Positions 17,286 through 27,229 of a stretch of DNA of 64,000 nt are shown here, piece after piece; within the stretch, counting starts at the first letter, position 1; each line of letters begins with the position of its first letter. The stretch is from Pseudomonas sp. Fl4BN1. GTDB lineage: Bacteria; Pseudomonadota; Gammaproteobacteria; Pseudomonadales; Pseudomonadaceae. A program made the position numbers and the translations under genes. The DNA is taken from NCBI RefSeq assembly GCF_009908285.1, contig NZ_JAAARM010000012.1, positions 124,001-188,000 of the forward strand. The letters are read 5' to 3'. The notes below the pieces were generated by a model. It was not told the origin of the DNA. It made no database searches and saw nothing but the letters and a program-made list of their open reading frames with translations.

Positions 17286-18680
17286 ATGGCTGTCTACAAC
17301 TACGACGTAGTGGTGCTGGGCTCAGGCCCCGCTGGAGAAGGTGCGGCAATGAACGCCGCGAAAGCAGGACGCAAAGTGGCGATGGTCGATAGCCGTCGTC
17401 AGGTCGGCGGTAACTGCACCCACCTGGGTACCATTCCGTCCAAGGCCCTGCGTCACTCGGTCCGGCAGATCATGCAGTTCAACACCAACCCGATGTTCCG
17501 GGCCATTGGCGAGCCGCGCTGGTTTTCCTTTCCGGACGTGCTCAAGAGCGCCGAGAAGGTTATCTCCAAGCAGGTGGCTTCGCGCACCGGCTACTACGCC
17601 CGTAACCGGGTCGACGTGTTCTTCGGCACCGGCAGCTTTGCTGACGAGCAGACCGTTGAAGTGGTCTGCGCCAACGGCGTAGTGGAAAAGCTGGTGGCCA
17701 AGCACATCATCATCGCCACCGGCTCGCGCCCTTATCGCCCGGCGGACATCGATTTTGGCCACCCGCGTATCTACGATAGCGACACCATCCTCAGTCTCGG
17801 CCACACCCCGCGCAAACTCATCGTTTACGGTGCTGGGGTCATCGGTTGCGAATACGCTTCGATCTTCAGCGGCCTTGGGGTGCTGGTAGAGCTGGTGGAT
17901 AACCGCGGCCAGTTGCTCAGCTTCCTCGACTCCGAGATCTCCCAGGCCCTGAGCTATCACTTCAGCAACAACAACATCACCGTGCGCCACAACGAGGAAT
18001 ATGACCGCGTTGAAGGCGTAGATAGCGGGGTGATCCTGCATCTGAAGTCCGGCAAGAAGATCAAGGCCGACGCCTTGCTCTGGTGCAACGGCCGTACCGG
18101 CAATACCGACAAGCTGGGCATGGAGAATATCGGGGTCAAGGTCAATAGCCGTGGCCAGATCGAAGTGGACGAGAACTATCGCACTTGCGTGCCGAACATC
18201 TACGGTGCCGGTGATGTGATCGGCTGGCCGAGCCTGGCCAGTGCCGCTCACGACCAGGGTCGTTCGGCCGCTGGCAGCATCGTCGACAATGGCAGCTGGC
18301 GCTTCGTCAACGACGTGCCGACCGGGATCTACACCATTCCCGAGATCAGCTCGATCGGCAAGAACGAGCAGGAGCTGACCCAGGCCAAGGTGCCTTACGA
18401 AGTGGGCAAGGCGTTCTTCAAGGGTATGGCCCGTGCGCAGATCGCTGGCGAGCCGCAAGGCATGCTGAAGATCCTGTTCCACCGGGAAACCCTGGAAGTC
18501 CTCGGCGTGCACTGCTTCGGCTACCAGGCTTCGGAAATCGTCCACATTGGCCAGGCGATCATGAACCAGCCGGGCGAGCACAACACCCTGAAGTACTTCG
18601 TCAACACCACCTTCAACTACCCGACCATGGCCGAAGCCTATCGGGTAGCCGCGTACGACGGCCTCAACCGGCTTTTTTGA
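17286..18680 (+). CDS. sthA: soluble pyridine nucleotide transhydrogenase
   Basis: 464 residues, the family length. This FAD flavoprotein moves reducing equivalents between NADPH and NAD+ in the cytoplasm, important in pseudomonads that generate NADPH through the Entner-Doudoroff route. The FAD-binding motif [20 protein letters not shown] starts the protein. The second Rossmann motif is [12 protein letters not shown]. In [15 protein letters not shown] the second redox Cys of the disulfide oxidoreductase family is replaced by Thr, which separates SthA from dihydrolipoamide dehydrogenase. TGAGGAG sits 5-10 bases before the ATG. Confidence 0.97.
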   Translation: MAVYNYDVVVLGSGPAGEGAAMNAAKAGRKVAMVDSRRQVGGNCTHLGTIPSKALRHSVRQIMQFNTNPMFRAIGEPRWFSFPDVLKSAEKVISKQVASRTGYYARNRVDVFFGTGSFADEQTVEVVCANGVVEKLVAKHIIIATGSRPYRPADIDFGHPRIYDSDTILSLGHTPRKLIVYGAGVIGCEYASIFSGLGVLVELVDNRGQLLSFLDSEISQALSYHFSNNNITVRHNEEYDRVEGVDSGVILHLKSGKKIKADALLWCNGRTGNTDKLGMENIGVKVNSRGQIEVDENYRTCVPNIYGAGDVIGWPSLASAAHDQGRSAAGSIVDNGSWRFVNDVPTGIYTIPEISSIGKNEQELTQAKVPYEVGKAFFKGMARAQIAGEPQGMLKILFHRETLEVLGVHCFGYQASEIVHIGQAIMNQPGEHNTLKYFVNTTFNYPTMAEAYRVAAYDGLNRLF

Positions 18681-18722
18681 GCGGCTCCGGCCGGTGGCCT
18701 GAGCCGGCCGGGGAGACCGATT

Positions 18723-19445
18723 TCAGTAATTCTCGAGAGTGGCGCTGGCCAAACCGGGAAAGTCTGTAATCAGGCTATCTACGCCGAAGTCGGCGAGTCT
18801 GCGCATCAGCGCGGGCTCGTTGACCGTCCATACCGACACATGCAAACCCTGACGCTGCGCCCGTTGCAGCCGCTCCGGGGTGCACAGGGTCCAGTTCAGC
18901 GCAAGAATCTCGCAGCCATAGCTCTGGGCGACCTTCAACGGGTCGAGCCAGGCGTATTCGGCTACCAGTCCGCGAGACAGGTCCGGGGTCAGCTCGACCG
19001 CGGCCTTCAGCACTTCCCGGGAGCTTGAGGTCACAGTGACCTTGTCCAGCAGGCCAAAGCGTTGGGCCATCTCGCGAATCGCCAGTACCGTAGTTGCGGC
19101 ACGGGTGCGCGAGGCGCTTTTGACTTCCAGTTGCCAGTGCTCGAAATCGCACTTCTCGAACAGCTCCTCCAGGCGCGGAATAGGGCAGGGGGTGATCCAT
19201 CCCGGGCCGCCTTTGCGTGCATCGTAGGTCGCCAGGTTGGCGGCGGAATGTTCCACTACCTTGCCACGCCGGTCTGTGGTGCGCTTGAGGGTCGGGTCAT
19301 GAATCACCATCAGCTCGCCGTCCATGGACAGGTGCAGGTCGAGCTCGCAACGGCGGACGCCGTGCTTGAGGCATTCCTGAAAGCTGGTCAGGGTGTTTTC
19401 CGGTGCTTCGCCTTTAGCGCCGCGATGGCCATAGATCAGGGTCAC
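18723..19445 (-). CDS. glycerophosphodiester phosphodiesterase family protein
   Basis: 240 residues from a GTG at 19443-19445 with GAAGGAG five bases upstream; the frame is open to 19589 but without a comparable site. It belongs to the GDPD TIM-barrel family: YGHRGAKGEAPENTLTSF (HRG and EN motifs), ELDLHLSMDGELMVIHDPTLKRTTD (ExD and HD), LEVKS, and the C-terminal WTVNEPALMRRL with DSLITDFP. These residues bind Ca or Mg and catalyse glycerophosphodiester hydrolysis to glycerol-3-phosphate. There is no signal peptide, so this is a cytoplasmic UgpQ-like form rather than a periplasmic GlpQ. It converges with sthA. Confidence 0.9.
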   Translation of the reverse strand: MTLIYGHRGAKGEAPENTLTSFQECLKHGVRRCELDLHLSMDGELMVIHDPTLKRTTDRRGKVVEHSAANLATYDARKGGPGWITPCPIPRLEELFEKCDFEHWQLEVKSASRTRAATTVLAIREMAQRFGLLDKVTVTSSSREVLKAAVELTPDLSRGLVAEYAWLDPLKVAQSYGCEILALNWTLCTPERLQRAQRQGLHVSVWTVNEPALMRRLADFGVDSLITDFPGLASATLENY

Positions 19446-19494
19446 AATTGCTCCTTCACGGATGTTGTTCGTTAAGAGAGGGTCAGGCAGTTGC

Positions 19495-20082
19495 TCAACT
19501 GGCGGCCGGGTCGTTCTGCTCCCGGGCCAGACGGCGTTGCTGGGCCTGTTTTTGCAGGATATAGCGCGCCAGCAACTGACGCTGGGCATCGGTCAATGCT
19601 TCGAACTCGGTACCGATCTCGAAGGTGCCAAAGCTCTGTGGTTCGCAGTGAGTGACCTTGGCCCGCAGCAGCAGGCCCGAGGCCTGCGGCATCAGCAGCA
19701 GTTTGACCGCCAGGTGGCTGCCGCTGGGGTAGCACTGGTGATGGTTGAACTCGATGCCGCCTTCGGAGAGGACAACCCGCTGCGGCTCGCCGAACTTGCC
19801 GAACACGGTCTGTGCCACCACCTGGCCGAGCAGGTCGATGCGTTTGTTCATGGCCTTGAGGTAGTTGGCCAGGGTGCGGTCGCGCTCGCTGACCTGGCGC
19901 AGCAGGTGCTGGGATTCGAATTCGCTGAGGTGCAGTTCACTGAGCAAATTGAACAGTGGGGACTCATCCTGCAACACTTCCTTGCTCGCCGCGTCATGGG
20001 CGGACAAGGGGCTAATTTCCAGTGCGATCGTGTCCTCGATACGGTAGTATTCGCGGCGATCTTCTTCATCTAATGTCGACAT
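19495..20082 (-). CDS. PilZ-domain protein
   Basis: 195 residues. An RxxxR motif (REYYR in DRREYYRIED) near the N-terminus and a beta-barrel region ending VLSEGGIEFNHHQ resemble a PilZ domain, but the second c-di-GMP motif (D/N)xSxxG has Val in its first position, so ligand binding is uncertain. The middle (HLSEFESQHLLRQVSERDRTL) is helical. It lies 49 bases from the GDPD gene on the same strand and is divergent from lolC. This matches the usual place of a PilZ gene beside lolCDE in Pseudomonas. Target unknown. Confidence 0.78.
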   Translation of the reverse strand: MSTLDEEDRREYYRIEDTIALEISPLSAHDAASKEVLQDESPLFNLLSELHLSEFESQHLLRQVSERDRTLANYLKAMNKRIDLLGQVVAQTVFGKFGEPQRVVLSEGGIEFNHHQCYPSGSHLAVKLLLMPQASGLLLRAKVTHCEPQSFGTFEIGTEFEALTDAQRQLLARYILQKQAQQRRLAREQNDPAAS

Positions 20083-20176
20083 GGCGAACCCATGGTAGAG
20101 GCAGTGGTCTGAGTGTAAAGCTGCTTACCAGGCCCCGCCACAAGGACGTCTTCTTTTCCTCCGAACAAGCCCCGAC

Positions 20177-21427
20177 ATGTTCAGACCTCTGTTTGCATTT
20201 ATTGGCACGCGTTATACCCGTGCAAAGCGTCGCAATCATTTTGTGTCATTCATTTCCCTGACCTCGATGATCGGACTCGCCCTTGGCGTGATCGTGATGA
20301 TCGTGGTGCTGTCGGTGATGAATGGCTTCGATCATGAGATGCGCACTCGCGTGCTGGGCATGGTGCCCCACGCCACCATCGAATCCGGTGAGCCCATCAG
20401 CGACTGGCAAGGCCTGGCCGACAAGGTCAAGCAGAACCCGAAAGTCCTGGCTGTGGCGCCGTTCACCCAGATGCAGGGCCTGCTGACCAACCAGGGTCAG
20501 GTGCAGAAGGTGCTGCTCAATGCCATCGATCCGGCCCAAGAACGGCAGGTGTCGATCATCGACCACTTCATGCAACAGGGTCAGCTGGACGCACTGGCGC
20601 CCGGCAGCTTCGGCATCGTCATCGGTGACAAGGCGGCGGCCAAGCTGGGCGTTGGCCTGGGCGACAAGCTGACCTTCGTCGCTCCGGAAGTCACGGTGAC
20701 CCCGGCCGGCATGTTCCCGCGAATGAAGCGGTTTACCGTGGTGGGGATTTTCCACGTCGGCGCCGGTGAGATCGACGGTTACCTGGGCCTGACCAACCTC
20801 GAAGACCTGGCTCGCCTGCATCGCTGGAAGCCGGATCAGGTCCAGGGCCTGCGGCTGAAGTTCGACGACCTGTTCCAGGCGCCGCGCACTGCCTGGGAAA
20901 TCGCCCAGCAGTTGGGTGAGAACCATTATTACGCTCGTGACTGGACCCGTACCCACGGCAACCTGTACCAGGCCATCCGCATGGAAAAAGCCATGATCGG
21001 CCTGTTGTTGCTGCTGATCGTCGCGGTGGCCGCGTTCAACATCATCTCGACCCTGGTGATGGTGGTGAACGACAAGAAGGGCGATATCGCCATCTTGCGC
21101 ACCCTTGGCGCGACCCCCGGGACCATCATGGCGATCTTCATGGTCCAGGGCACGGTGATTGGCGTGGTCGGCACTTTGATCGGCGCGGTACTGGGGATGC
21201 TCGCTGCGTTGAATGTCAGCGCCGCGATCTCCGGTCTGGAAGGCCTGATCGGGCACAAATTCCTGAATGCCGACGTGTACTTCATCGACTACCTGCCGTC
21301 GCAACTGATGGCTGAGGACGTGTTGATGGTCTGCGGTGCGGCGCTAGTCCTGAGTTTCCTCGCCACCCTGTATCCAGCCTGGCGTGCTGCGCGCACCCAG
21401 CCTGCGGAGGCGCTACGTTATGAGTGA
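20177..21427 (+). CDS. lolC: lipoprotein-releasing ABC permease LolC
   Basis: 416 residues. LolCDE extracts outer-membrane lipoproteins from the inner membrane and passes them to LolA. One transmembrane helix at about 25-50 ([21 protein letters not shown]) is followed by a large periplasmic domain, then three helices (about 270-300, 320-350 and 375-400). The periplasmic hook region is near residues 90-110 ([16 protein letters not shown]). The last codons overlap lolD by eight bases. It is a close paralogue of the gene at 22190; which is C and which E is set by order. Confidence 0.93.
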   Translation: MFRPLFAFIGTRYTRAKRRNHFVSFISLTSMIGLALGVIVMIVVLSVMNGFDHEMRTRVLGMVPHATIESGEPISDWQGLADKVKQNPKVLAVAPFTQMQGLLTNQGQVQKVLLNAIDPAQERQVSIIDHFMQQGQLDALAPGSFGIVIGDKAAAKLGVGLGDKLTFVAPEVTVTPAGMFPRMKRFTVVGIFHVGAGEIDGYLGLTNLEDLARLHRWKPDQVQGLRLKFDDLFQAPRTAWEIAQQLGENHYYARDWTRTHGNLYQAIRMEKAMIGLLLLLIVAVAAFNIISTLVMVVNDKKGDIAILRTLGATPGTIMAIFMVQGTVIGVVGTLIGAVLGMLAALNVSAAISGLEGLIGHKFLNADVYFIDYLPSQLMAEDVLMVCGAALVLSFLATLYPAWRAARTQPAEALRYE

Positions 21428-22118
21428 GTTGGGCATGAGTGAAAAAGCAATCCTGAGCTGCCGTGACTTGGGCAAAGCCTATGATGAGGGCCCGGAATCG
21501 GTGGTGGTCCTGTCCGGCCTGCAACTGGAACTGCACCCGGGTGAGCGGGTGGCCATCGTCGGTACGTCCGGCTCTGGCAAAAGTACCTTGCTCAACCTGT
21601 TGGGCGGCCTGGATACACCCTCCAAGGGCAGCGTCTGGCTGGCCGGTGAAGAATTGTCGGCACTGGGCGAGAAGGCCCGTGGTCAACTGCGCAATCGCTC
21701 CCTGGGTTTCGTCTATCAGTTCCACCATCTGCTGCCGGAGTTCACTGCTCTGGAGAACGTCTGCATGCCGTTGCTGATCGGCCGTACGCCAATCCCTGAG
21801 GCTCGTCAGCGCGCCAGCGCATTGCTGGAGCGGGTTGGCCTTGGCCATCGCCTGGAGCACAAGCCATCGGAGTTGTCCGGCGGTGAACGCCAGCGCGTAG
21901 CCATCGCCCGGGCCCTGGTGAACAAGCCGGGGCTGGTGATGCTCGACGAACCCACCGGCAACCTCGACTCGCATACTGCCCAGGGTATTCAAGACCTGAT
22001 GCTGGAACTCAGCACTTCGATGCGCACCGCCTTCCTGGTGGTGACCCACGACATGAACCTGGCCCGGCAGATGGACCGCGTACTGCACCTGCAAGAAGGT
22101 CACCTGGTCGCGATCTGA
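21420..22118 (+). CDS. lolD: lipoprotein-releasing ABC ATPase LolD
   Basis: 232 residues from the ATG overlapping the lolC stop, with GGAGG at 21407-21411; an alternative ATG is at 21435. Walker A is [14 protein letters not shown], the Q-loop follows in [16 protein letters not shown], the ABC signature is [15 protein letters not shown], Walker [12 protein letters not shown], and the switch His is in VVTHDMNLA. It powers lipoprotein release by the two flanking permeases. Confidence 0.96.
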   Translation: MSELGMSEKAILSCRDLGKAYDEGPESVVVLSGLQLELHPGERVAIVGTSGSGKSTLLNLLGGLDTPSKGSVWLAGEELSALGEKARGQLRNRSLGFVYQFHHLLPEFTALENVCMPLLIGRTPIPEARQRASALLERVGLGHRLEHKPSELSGGERQRVAIARALVNKPGLVMLDEPTGNLDSHTAQGIQDLMLELSTSMRTAFLVVTHDMNLARQMDRVLHLQEGHLVAI

Positions 22119-22189
22119 TGCGGCCGCACACGGCGTCGACGACATGCTCGCCGGCGCCGGGTCATTAATTTTTCCAGGGTGACGTGCCC

Positions 22190-23434
22190 ATGTTCAGACC
22201 TTTATCGATCTTTATCGGCGCGCGCTACACCCGCGCCAAACGGCGCAATCGCTTTGTCTCGTTCATCTCCATGACCTCGATGATCGGCCTCGCCCTGGGC
22301 GTGCTGGCGATGATCGTGGTGTTGTCGGTGATGAACGGCTTCCAGCGGGAAATGAGTTCGCGGATCCTCGGCATGGTGCCCCATGCCACCATCGTCGGGG
22401 TCAAGCCCATTGATGACTGGCAGCCGGTGGCCGCCGCGGCCCTGAAAAACCCGGAAGTCACGGCGGCAGTGCCGTTCACCGAGATGGAGGGCATGCTCTC
22501 CTACAAGGGCGCGATGCAGCCGATCCAGATCAGCGGCATCGACCCGGATCAGGAAGGCAAGGTTTCCATCGTTGCCCAGCATATTGTCCAGGGCAGCCTG
22601 CAGGACTTGAAACCGGGTGAGTTCGGGGTGGTGATCGGCGAGATCACTGCACGGCGCTTTCGCCTGAATGTCGGTGACAAGCTGACCCTGATCGTGCCTG
22701 AAGTGAGTAGCGCGCCGGGAGGGATTACCCCGCGCATGCAGCGCTTGAATGTGGTTGGGGTGTTCAAGGTCGGTGCCGAGCTGGATGGCTCCATGGGCCT
22801 GATCCATGTCGCCGACGCGGCGCAGATGCAGCACTGGCAACCGAACCAAGTGCAGAGCGTGCGCCTGGCGGTCAAGGATCTGTATGCCGCGCCACAGGTC
22901 TCGGCGGACATCGCCAAAGGCCTGGGAGCTGATTTCCGGGCTGATGACTGGACCCACACCCAGGGCAGCCTGTTCAGCGCGATGAAGATGGAAAAGACCA
23001 TGATCGGCCTGTTGCTGCTGATGATTGTCGCGGTGGCGGCGTTCAACATCATCGCCACCCTGATCATGGTGGTGAACGACAAGGGCGCGGACATCGCGAT
23101 CCTGCGCACCATCGGCGCCACGCCGCGACAGATCATGGCAATCTTCATGGTCCAGGGCACGGTGATCGGGATTGTCGGCACCTTGATCGGTGGGGTGCTT
23201 GGAGTGATCGCGGCGTTGAACGTGAGTGAGCTGGTGGGTTGGCTGGAAAGGGTCAGCGGTCAGCAGATCTTCAGTTCCGACGTCTACTTCGTCAGCAATC
23301 TGCCCTCCGAGTTGCAGGGTGGCGACGTGGCGTTGATCTGCGGTGCCGGGTTTGTCCTGAGCTTCCTGGCGACCGTGTATCCGGCGTGGCGGGCGTCCAA
23401 GGTCGAACCGGCGCACGCCTTGCGTTACTCCTGA
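22190..23434 (+). CDS. lolE: lipoprotein-releasing ABC permease LolE
   Basis: 414 residues from the ATG at 22190 (AGGGTGA at 22176-22182); a GTG at 22184 would add two residues. It has the same layout as LolC: helix near 25-50, periplasmic domain, three C-terminal helices, and the shared start FRPL-x2[13 protein letters not shown]. The equivalent hook segment reads PFTEMEGMLSYKGAMQ, so charge differs from LolC where LolA contact is known for the LolC hook (E. coli knowledge). The gene follows lolD by 71 bases. Confidence 0.92.
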   Translation: MFRPLSIFIGARYTRAKRRNRFVSFISMTSMIGLALGVLAMIVVLSVMNGFQREMSSRILGMVPHATIVGVKPIDDWQPVAAAALKNPEVTAAVPFTEMEGMLSYKGAMQPIQISGIDPDQEGKVSIVAQHIVQGSLQDLKPGEFGVVIGEITARRFRLNVGDKLTLIVPEVSSAPGGITPRMQRLNVVGVFKVGAELDGSMGLIHVADAAQMQHWQPNQVQSVRLAVKDLYAAPQVSADIAKGLGADFRADDWTHTQGSLFSAMKMEKTMIGLLLLMIVAVAAFNIIATLIMVVNDKGADIAILRTIGATPRQIMAIFMVQGTVIGIVGTLIGGVLGVIAALNVSELVGWLERVSGQQIFSSDVYFVSNLPSELQGGDVALICGAGFVLSFLATVYPAWRASKVEPAHALRYS

Positions 23435-23445
23435 GACCCGCTTTC

Positions 23446-23490
23446 GCCGGCAAGCCGGCTCCTACACGGACCTTGTAGGAGCCGGCGAGC
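23446..23490. repeat. pseudomonad REP palindrome
   Basis: GCCGGCTCCTAC (23454-23465) and its exact complement GTAGGAGCCGGC (23475-23486) flank a 9-base loop. It is an extragenic REP sequence between the convergent lolE and copS ends and could also stabilise or terminate transcripts. Confidence 0.8.
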
Positions 23491-23496
23491 AGGCCC

Positions 23497-24858
23497 TCAA
23501 TCCTGCCTTGGCAGTTCGATCACGAAACGGGTCCGACCCGCCGCTGATTCGCAACGAATCTGCCCGCCATGGGCACGAATGATCGATTGGGTGATCGCCA
23601 GTCCCAACCCCGCATGTTCACTGCTGCCTTCGCGCCGCGCCGGGTCCGCCCGGTAGAAACGGTCGAACAGGCGCGGCAATACCTCTTTGGCAATGCCCTC
23701 ACCGGTGTTTTCGATACTCAGGCTCAGGTGTCGGGCGCTGTCGTTGATCCGTACCTTGATCGAGCCCCCGGCAGGGGTGAAGCGCAGGGCGTTGTCCAGC
23801 AGGTTGGACAGCGCCCGGCGCAGCATGCTGCGGTCCCCGGCAAAGCCGGCATGGCCTTCGCGGGCCAGTTCGATCTGCGCGTCTTCGGCCAGGGGGCCGT
23901 AGAACTCCAGCAGCATGTCGGTCTCCTGGGCCAGGTCCAGCGCTTCACGCTTCGGGGTCAGCAGGCCGTGGTCGGCCTTGGCCAGGTACAGCATGTCGTT
24001 GACCAGTTGCGCCATCCATTGCAGTTCCTCGAGGTTGCTGTGCAGGGTTTCGCGGTAGTCCTCGATTGATCTGGGCCGAGTCAGGGTGACCTGGGTGTGG
24101 GTCAGCAAATTCGACAGCGGCGTGCGCAACTCATGGGCAATGTCGGCGGAAAAGGCCGAGAGGCGTTGGAACGACTCTTCTAGGCGGCCGAGCATGGCAT
24201 TGAAGCTGCTGGCCAGTTCTGCCAGTTCAGCGGGCATTTGTTCCAGGGGCAGGCGTTGGGTCAGGGAGTTGGCGGAGACCCCGGCGGCCACTGCACTCAT
24301 GTGCCGCAAGGGCTGCAACCCACTGCGGGCGGCCCAGGCGCCAAGCAGGGCGGTGGCCAGGGCTGACAAGCCTACGGTGAGCCAGATCAGATGCTGCATG
24401 CGCTGCAGGAAGTGTTGGTGATGGGTGATGTCGAGCACCAGGGTCAGCTGCGGCGAGTCGGCGCGGCCGGGAGTCAGTGGGGCTGGGTAGATCCGGTAGG
24501 CGGTGCCAGCCTGGTTCAGGCTGTGCAGGCCGGCGGCAGAGGGTAGAGAGACAGGCAGGCCTGGGGCGCTGTCGAACCATAGCTGACCGTCGGCGCTGCT
24601 GACCCGAAGTGCCAGGTCCGGCTGGTGGCTCAGCTCATCCAGCAGTCTCGCCTGGTGCCGGGGGAAATCCCTGGCCTCGGTAACGCCCTGCAAGGCGCTG
24701 CGCAGGGCAATCAGTTTGCCATCCAGCAGTTGCTGATCCAGCTCGATGAAGTGCGCCTCGCTGGCCCGGTTGAACAACACCCCCGCCAACAGCGAGACCA
24801 CGGCAGTGCAGGCGGCGAACAACAGCGCCAGGCGCCCACTCAAGGACAGGCGGGGCAT
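23497..24858 (-). CDS. copS: copper-responsive sensor histidine kinase (CopS/CusS)
   Basis: 453 residues. N-terminal membrane helix (about 8-28), a periplasmic sensor domain (about 29-155), a second helix (about 157-178), HAMP, then the H-box FSADIAHELRTPLSNLL, N-box LLDNALRF, and G-box HAGLGLAITQSII. It belongs to the heavy-metal sensor kinase family (CusS, CopS, CzcS). The start overlaps the copR stop by one base (ATGA-type coupling). The metal is inferred to be copper from the adjacent cupredoxin gene and the operator in front of copR. Confidence 0.92.
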   Translation of the reverse strand: MPRLSLSGRLALLFAACTAVVSLLAGVLFNRASEAHFIELDQQLLDGKLIALRSALQGVTEARDFPRHQARLLDELSHQPDLALRVSSADGQLWFDSAPGLPVSLPSAAGLHSLNQAGTAYRIYPAPLTPGRADSPQLTLVLDITHHQHFLQRMQHLIWLTVGLSALATALLGAWAARSGLQPLRHMSAVAAGVSANSLTQRLPLEQMPAELAELASSFNAMLGRLEESFQRLSAFSADIAHELRTPLSNLLTHTQVTLTRPRSIEDYRETLHSNLEELQWMAQLVNDMLYLAKADHGLLTPKREALDLAQETDMLLEFYGPLAEDAQIELAREGHAGFAGDRSMLRRALSNLLDNALRFTPAGGSIKVRINDSARHLSLSIENTGEGIAKEVLPRLFDRFYRADPARREGSSEHAGLGLAITQSIIRAHGGQIRCESAAGRTRFVIELPRQD

Positions 24859-25538
24859 CAGGCCTGACGCTCTTCAAGCACGTAGCCCATGCCGCGTACG
24901 GTGTGGATCAGTTTGTTGGGGTAGTCGTCATCGATCTTCAGGCGCAGGCGGCGGATCGCTACCTCGATGACGTTGGTGTCGCTGTCGAAATTCATGTCCC
25001 AGACTTGGGAGGCAATCAGCGACTTGGGCAGGACTTCGCCCTGGCGCCGCAGGAGCATTTCCAGCAGGGCGAATTCCTTGGCAGTCAGGTCGATGCGCTG
25101 GCCGCGGCGCTCCACCCGGCGGCGAATCAGGTCCAGGCGCAGGTCCGCCAGTTGCAGGCAGGTTTCCTGGGTGACGGCGCTGCCTCGGCGCAGCAGGCTA
25201 CGCACCCGGGCCAGCAGTTCGGAAAAGGCGAAGGGCTTGACCAGGTAGTCGTCGGCTCCCAGTTCCAGGCCGTGGACTCGGTCCTCCACGGCGTCCCGGG
25301 CGGTGAGGAACAGCACCGGTATATCCAGCCCGGCACTGCGCACTGCTTGCAGAATCTGCCAACCGTCGCGCCCCGGGAGCATCACGTCGAGAATCAACAG
25401 GGCGTAGTCACCGGTCAGCGCCAGGTGTTGGCCGGTGCTGCCATCCGCTACCAGTTCGGTATTGAAGCCGGCTTCGTTCAGGCCCTGGCGCAGATAGTGG
25501 CCGGTTTTCGGTTGGTCTTCGACGATCAGCAGTTTCAT
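24858..25538 (-). CDS. copR: OmpR-family response regulator CopR/CusR
   Basis: 226 residues. Receiver domain at 1-115 with acidic pocket EDQ near 7, phospho-acceptor Asp in [13 protein letters not shown] (about 51), and Lys in [14 protein letters not shown]. The C-terminal winged helix (about 130-225) is of the OmpR type ([35 protein letters not shown]), matching the CopR/CusR/CzcR group. It is translationally coupled to copS and divergent from the cupredoxin gene. Confidence 0.94.
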   Translation of the reverse strand: MKLLIVEDQPKTGHYLRQGLNEAGFNTELVADGSTGQHLALTGDYALLILDVMLPGRDGWQILQAVRSAGLDIPVLFLTARDAVEDRVHGLELGADDYLVKPFAFSELLARVRSLLRRGSAVTQETCLQLADLRLDLIRRRVERRGQRIDLTAKEFALLEMLLRRQGEVLPKSLIASQVWDMNFDSDTNVIEVAIRRLRLKIDDDYPNKLIHTVRGMGYVLEERQA

Positions 25539-25601
25539 GATGGGACTCGTGGCGTATGGACCCCGGGCTTTATACCTTGCAGGCTCGTCGGGCAGATCAA
25601 A

Positions 25602-25617
25602 CTGACAAAGTTGTAAT
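25602..25617. promoter_or_regulatory. CopR/CusR-type operator
   Basis: CTGACAAAGTTGTAAT matches the E. coli CusR box pattern TGACAA-N2-TTGTCAT at all but one arm position. It lies in the 157-base divergent copR/cupredoxin gap and can serve either or both promoters. Confidence 0.7.
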
Positions 25618-25695
25618 CTAGTCGTCAGCTGGCTGGCAGCGGCGGGGTTCTAGAGTGTGCCACAGGCTGAATACTGATCTTGTTGGAGTCTGATA

Positions 25696-26268
25696 ATGAG
25701 TGTGCAAAACCTGTTGTTGCAAAGCCGATCGATCCTGGGGGGCTGCCTGATGCTATTGAGCGCGCCGCTCTGGGCTTCGCCAGCGGCATCCTATGATTTC
25801 GGTCAGCCAGCGCCAGCGGCCAAGGCCACCCGCAGTATTGAAGTGGTGATGGGGGACATGACCTTCAATCCCAAGTCTCTGGAGATCAAGGCTGGCGAAA
25901 CCGTGCGCTTTGTCCTGATCAACAAGGGCCAGTTGCTGCATGAGTTCAACCTGGGGGATGCGGCGATGCATGCCCAGCATCAGCAAGAGATGCTCAAGAT
26001 GCAGCAGAGTGGCATGCTCACTCCCACCGCAGTCAAGGACATGGCGGCCGGCGGCATGGACCACTCCGCCATGGGGCACGGCTCGATGGCGGGCATGGAG
26101 CATGGTGCCGGGATGAAGCATGACGACCCCAATAGTGTGCTGGTGGAGCCGGGCAAGTGGGCCGAGCTGACTTGGACTTTCAGCAAGAGCGGCAGCCTGG
26201 AGTTCGCTTGCAACATTCCTGGGCACTATCAGGCGGGGATGGTTGGCAAGCTGACGGTCACTCCATAA
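25696..26268 (+). CDS. periplasmic cupredoxin with Met/His-rich insertion
   Basis: 190 residues with a signal peptide (about 1-28, ending PLWAS). The plastocyanin-like fold has type-1 copper ligands His82 (LLHEFN), Cys172, His177 and Met182 (ACNIPGHYQAGM). Between the first ligand and the rest lies a loop of about 50 residues (91-142) with about sixteen Met or His residues, including GMDHSAMGHGSM and HGAGMKH. Such loops bind Cu(I)/Cu(II) in CopA, PcoA and CopI-type proteins. GGAG lies upstream of the ATG, and a CopR-type box about 80 bases upstream implies copper induction. The likely role is periplasmic copper binding or tolerance; electron transfer is the alternative. Confidence 0.9.
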   Translation: MSVQNLLLQSRSILGGCLMLLSAPLWASPAASYDFGQPAPAAKATRSIEVVMGDMTFNPKSLEIKAGETVRFVLINKGQLLHEFNLGDAAMHAQHQQEMLKMQQSGMLTPTAVKDMAAGGMDHSAMGHGSMAGMEHGAGMKHDDPNSVLVEPGKWAELTWTFSKSGSLEFACNIPGHYQAGMVGKLTVTP

Positions 26269-26336
26269 GCAGTCGGGGCTCAAAGGCGGGAGCAAAGGCT
26301 GATAGAATCCGCTGATTATTCAGTCAGGTTTCCGCC

Positions 26337-27167
26337 ATGCATCCCGCAGCCGAACATTCGCCGCTGGGCAAGTCCAGTGAATACGTTTCCACCTATACCC
26401 CGTCCCTGCTGTTCCCGATTCCCCGGGCAGCAAAATGGGCCGAGCTGGGTTTGACTGCCGACACCCTGCCGTATAAGGGCGTGGACTTCTGGAATTGCTT
26501 CGAACTGTCCTGGCTATTGCCATCGGGCAAGCCGGTGGTGGCCATCGGCGAGTTCAGCATTCCGGCGGATTCACCGAACATCATCGAGTCCAAATCCTTC
26601 AAGCTGTACCTCAACTCGCTGAACCAGACACCGTTCGCCGACCGCGCGACGCTGGAGACAACCTTGCGTCATGACCTGTCGGCCGCTGCGGGTAAACCGG
26701 TGGGCGTGCGTATACGCAGTCTCGGTGAGGTCGAGGCGGAGGGTGTGGTGGCGCTGCCCGGGGTATGTATTGACGAGCTGGAGATCAGCGTCGACAGCTA
26801 TGCGCATCCGCGTCCGGAACTGTTGCGTTGCGATGCTTCGCGGCTGGTGGAGGAGAGCGTGCACAGCCACCTGCTCAAATCCAATTGCCCGGTGACCAGC
26901 CAGCCGGACTGGGGCAGTGTGGTGGTGGAGTACCGTGGCGCCGCGCTGGATCACGCCAGCCTGCTGGCTTATCTGGTGAGTTTCCGGCAGCACTCGGATT
27001 TCCATGAGCAATGCGTGGAGCGGATCTTCCTCGATCTGCAGCGCCTGCTCAAGCCAGAGAAGCTCACCGTCTATGCCCGTTATGTGCGTCGCGGTGGGCT
27101 GGATATCAACCCTTACCGCAGTACCGAGACGGTGGATTTCGCCAATCACCGACTGGTACGCCAGTAA
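26337..27167 (+). CDS. queF: NADPH-dependent 7-cyano-7-deazaguanine reductase QueF
   Basis: 276 residues, the bimodular (long) QueF form. It reduces preQ0 to preQ1 in queuosine tRNA modification. Key features are the QueF signature [15 protein letters not shown] near 80-95, which binds NADPH, and the catalytic Cys in [14 protein letters not shown] near 180, with Asp in the same segment. The ending [12 protein letters not shown] is typical. It follows the cupredoxin gene by 68 bases on the same strand, with a potential -10 TAGAAT between them. A strong terminator follows. Confidence 0.97.
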   Translation: MHPAAEHSPLGKSSEYVSTYTPSLLFPIPRAAKWAELGLTADTLPYKGVDFWNCFELSWLLPSGKPVVAIGEFSIPADSPNIIESKSFKLYLNSLNQTPFADRATLETTLRHDLSAAAGKPVGVRIRSLGEVEAEGVVALPGVCIDELEISVDSYAHPRPELLRCDASRLVEESVHSHLLKSNCPVTSQPDWGSVVVEYRGAALDHASLLAYLVSFRQHSDFHEQCVERIFLDLQRLLKPEKLTVYARYVRRGGLDINPYRSTETVDFANHRLVRQ

Positions 27168-27168
27168 G

Positions 27169-27205
27169 CCAAAGCCCCGCACTCAGTGCGGGGCTTTGGT
27201 TTTAT
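27169..27205 (+). terminator. rho-independent terminator after queF
   Basis: CCAAAGCCCCGCACT-CAGTGCGGGGCTTTGG followed by TTTT; a nearly perfect 15-bp stem. It also lies beyond the end of the convergent DUF4404 gene. Confidence 0.92.
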
Positions 27206-27229
27206 GGGGCTGGTGTTATCGGGCGGTCA

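Noticed and set aside
17322..18581. 419-codon open frame on the minus strand
   Set aside because: Antisense shadow of sthA.
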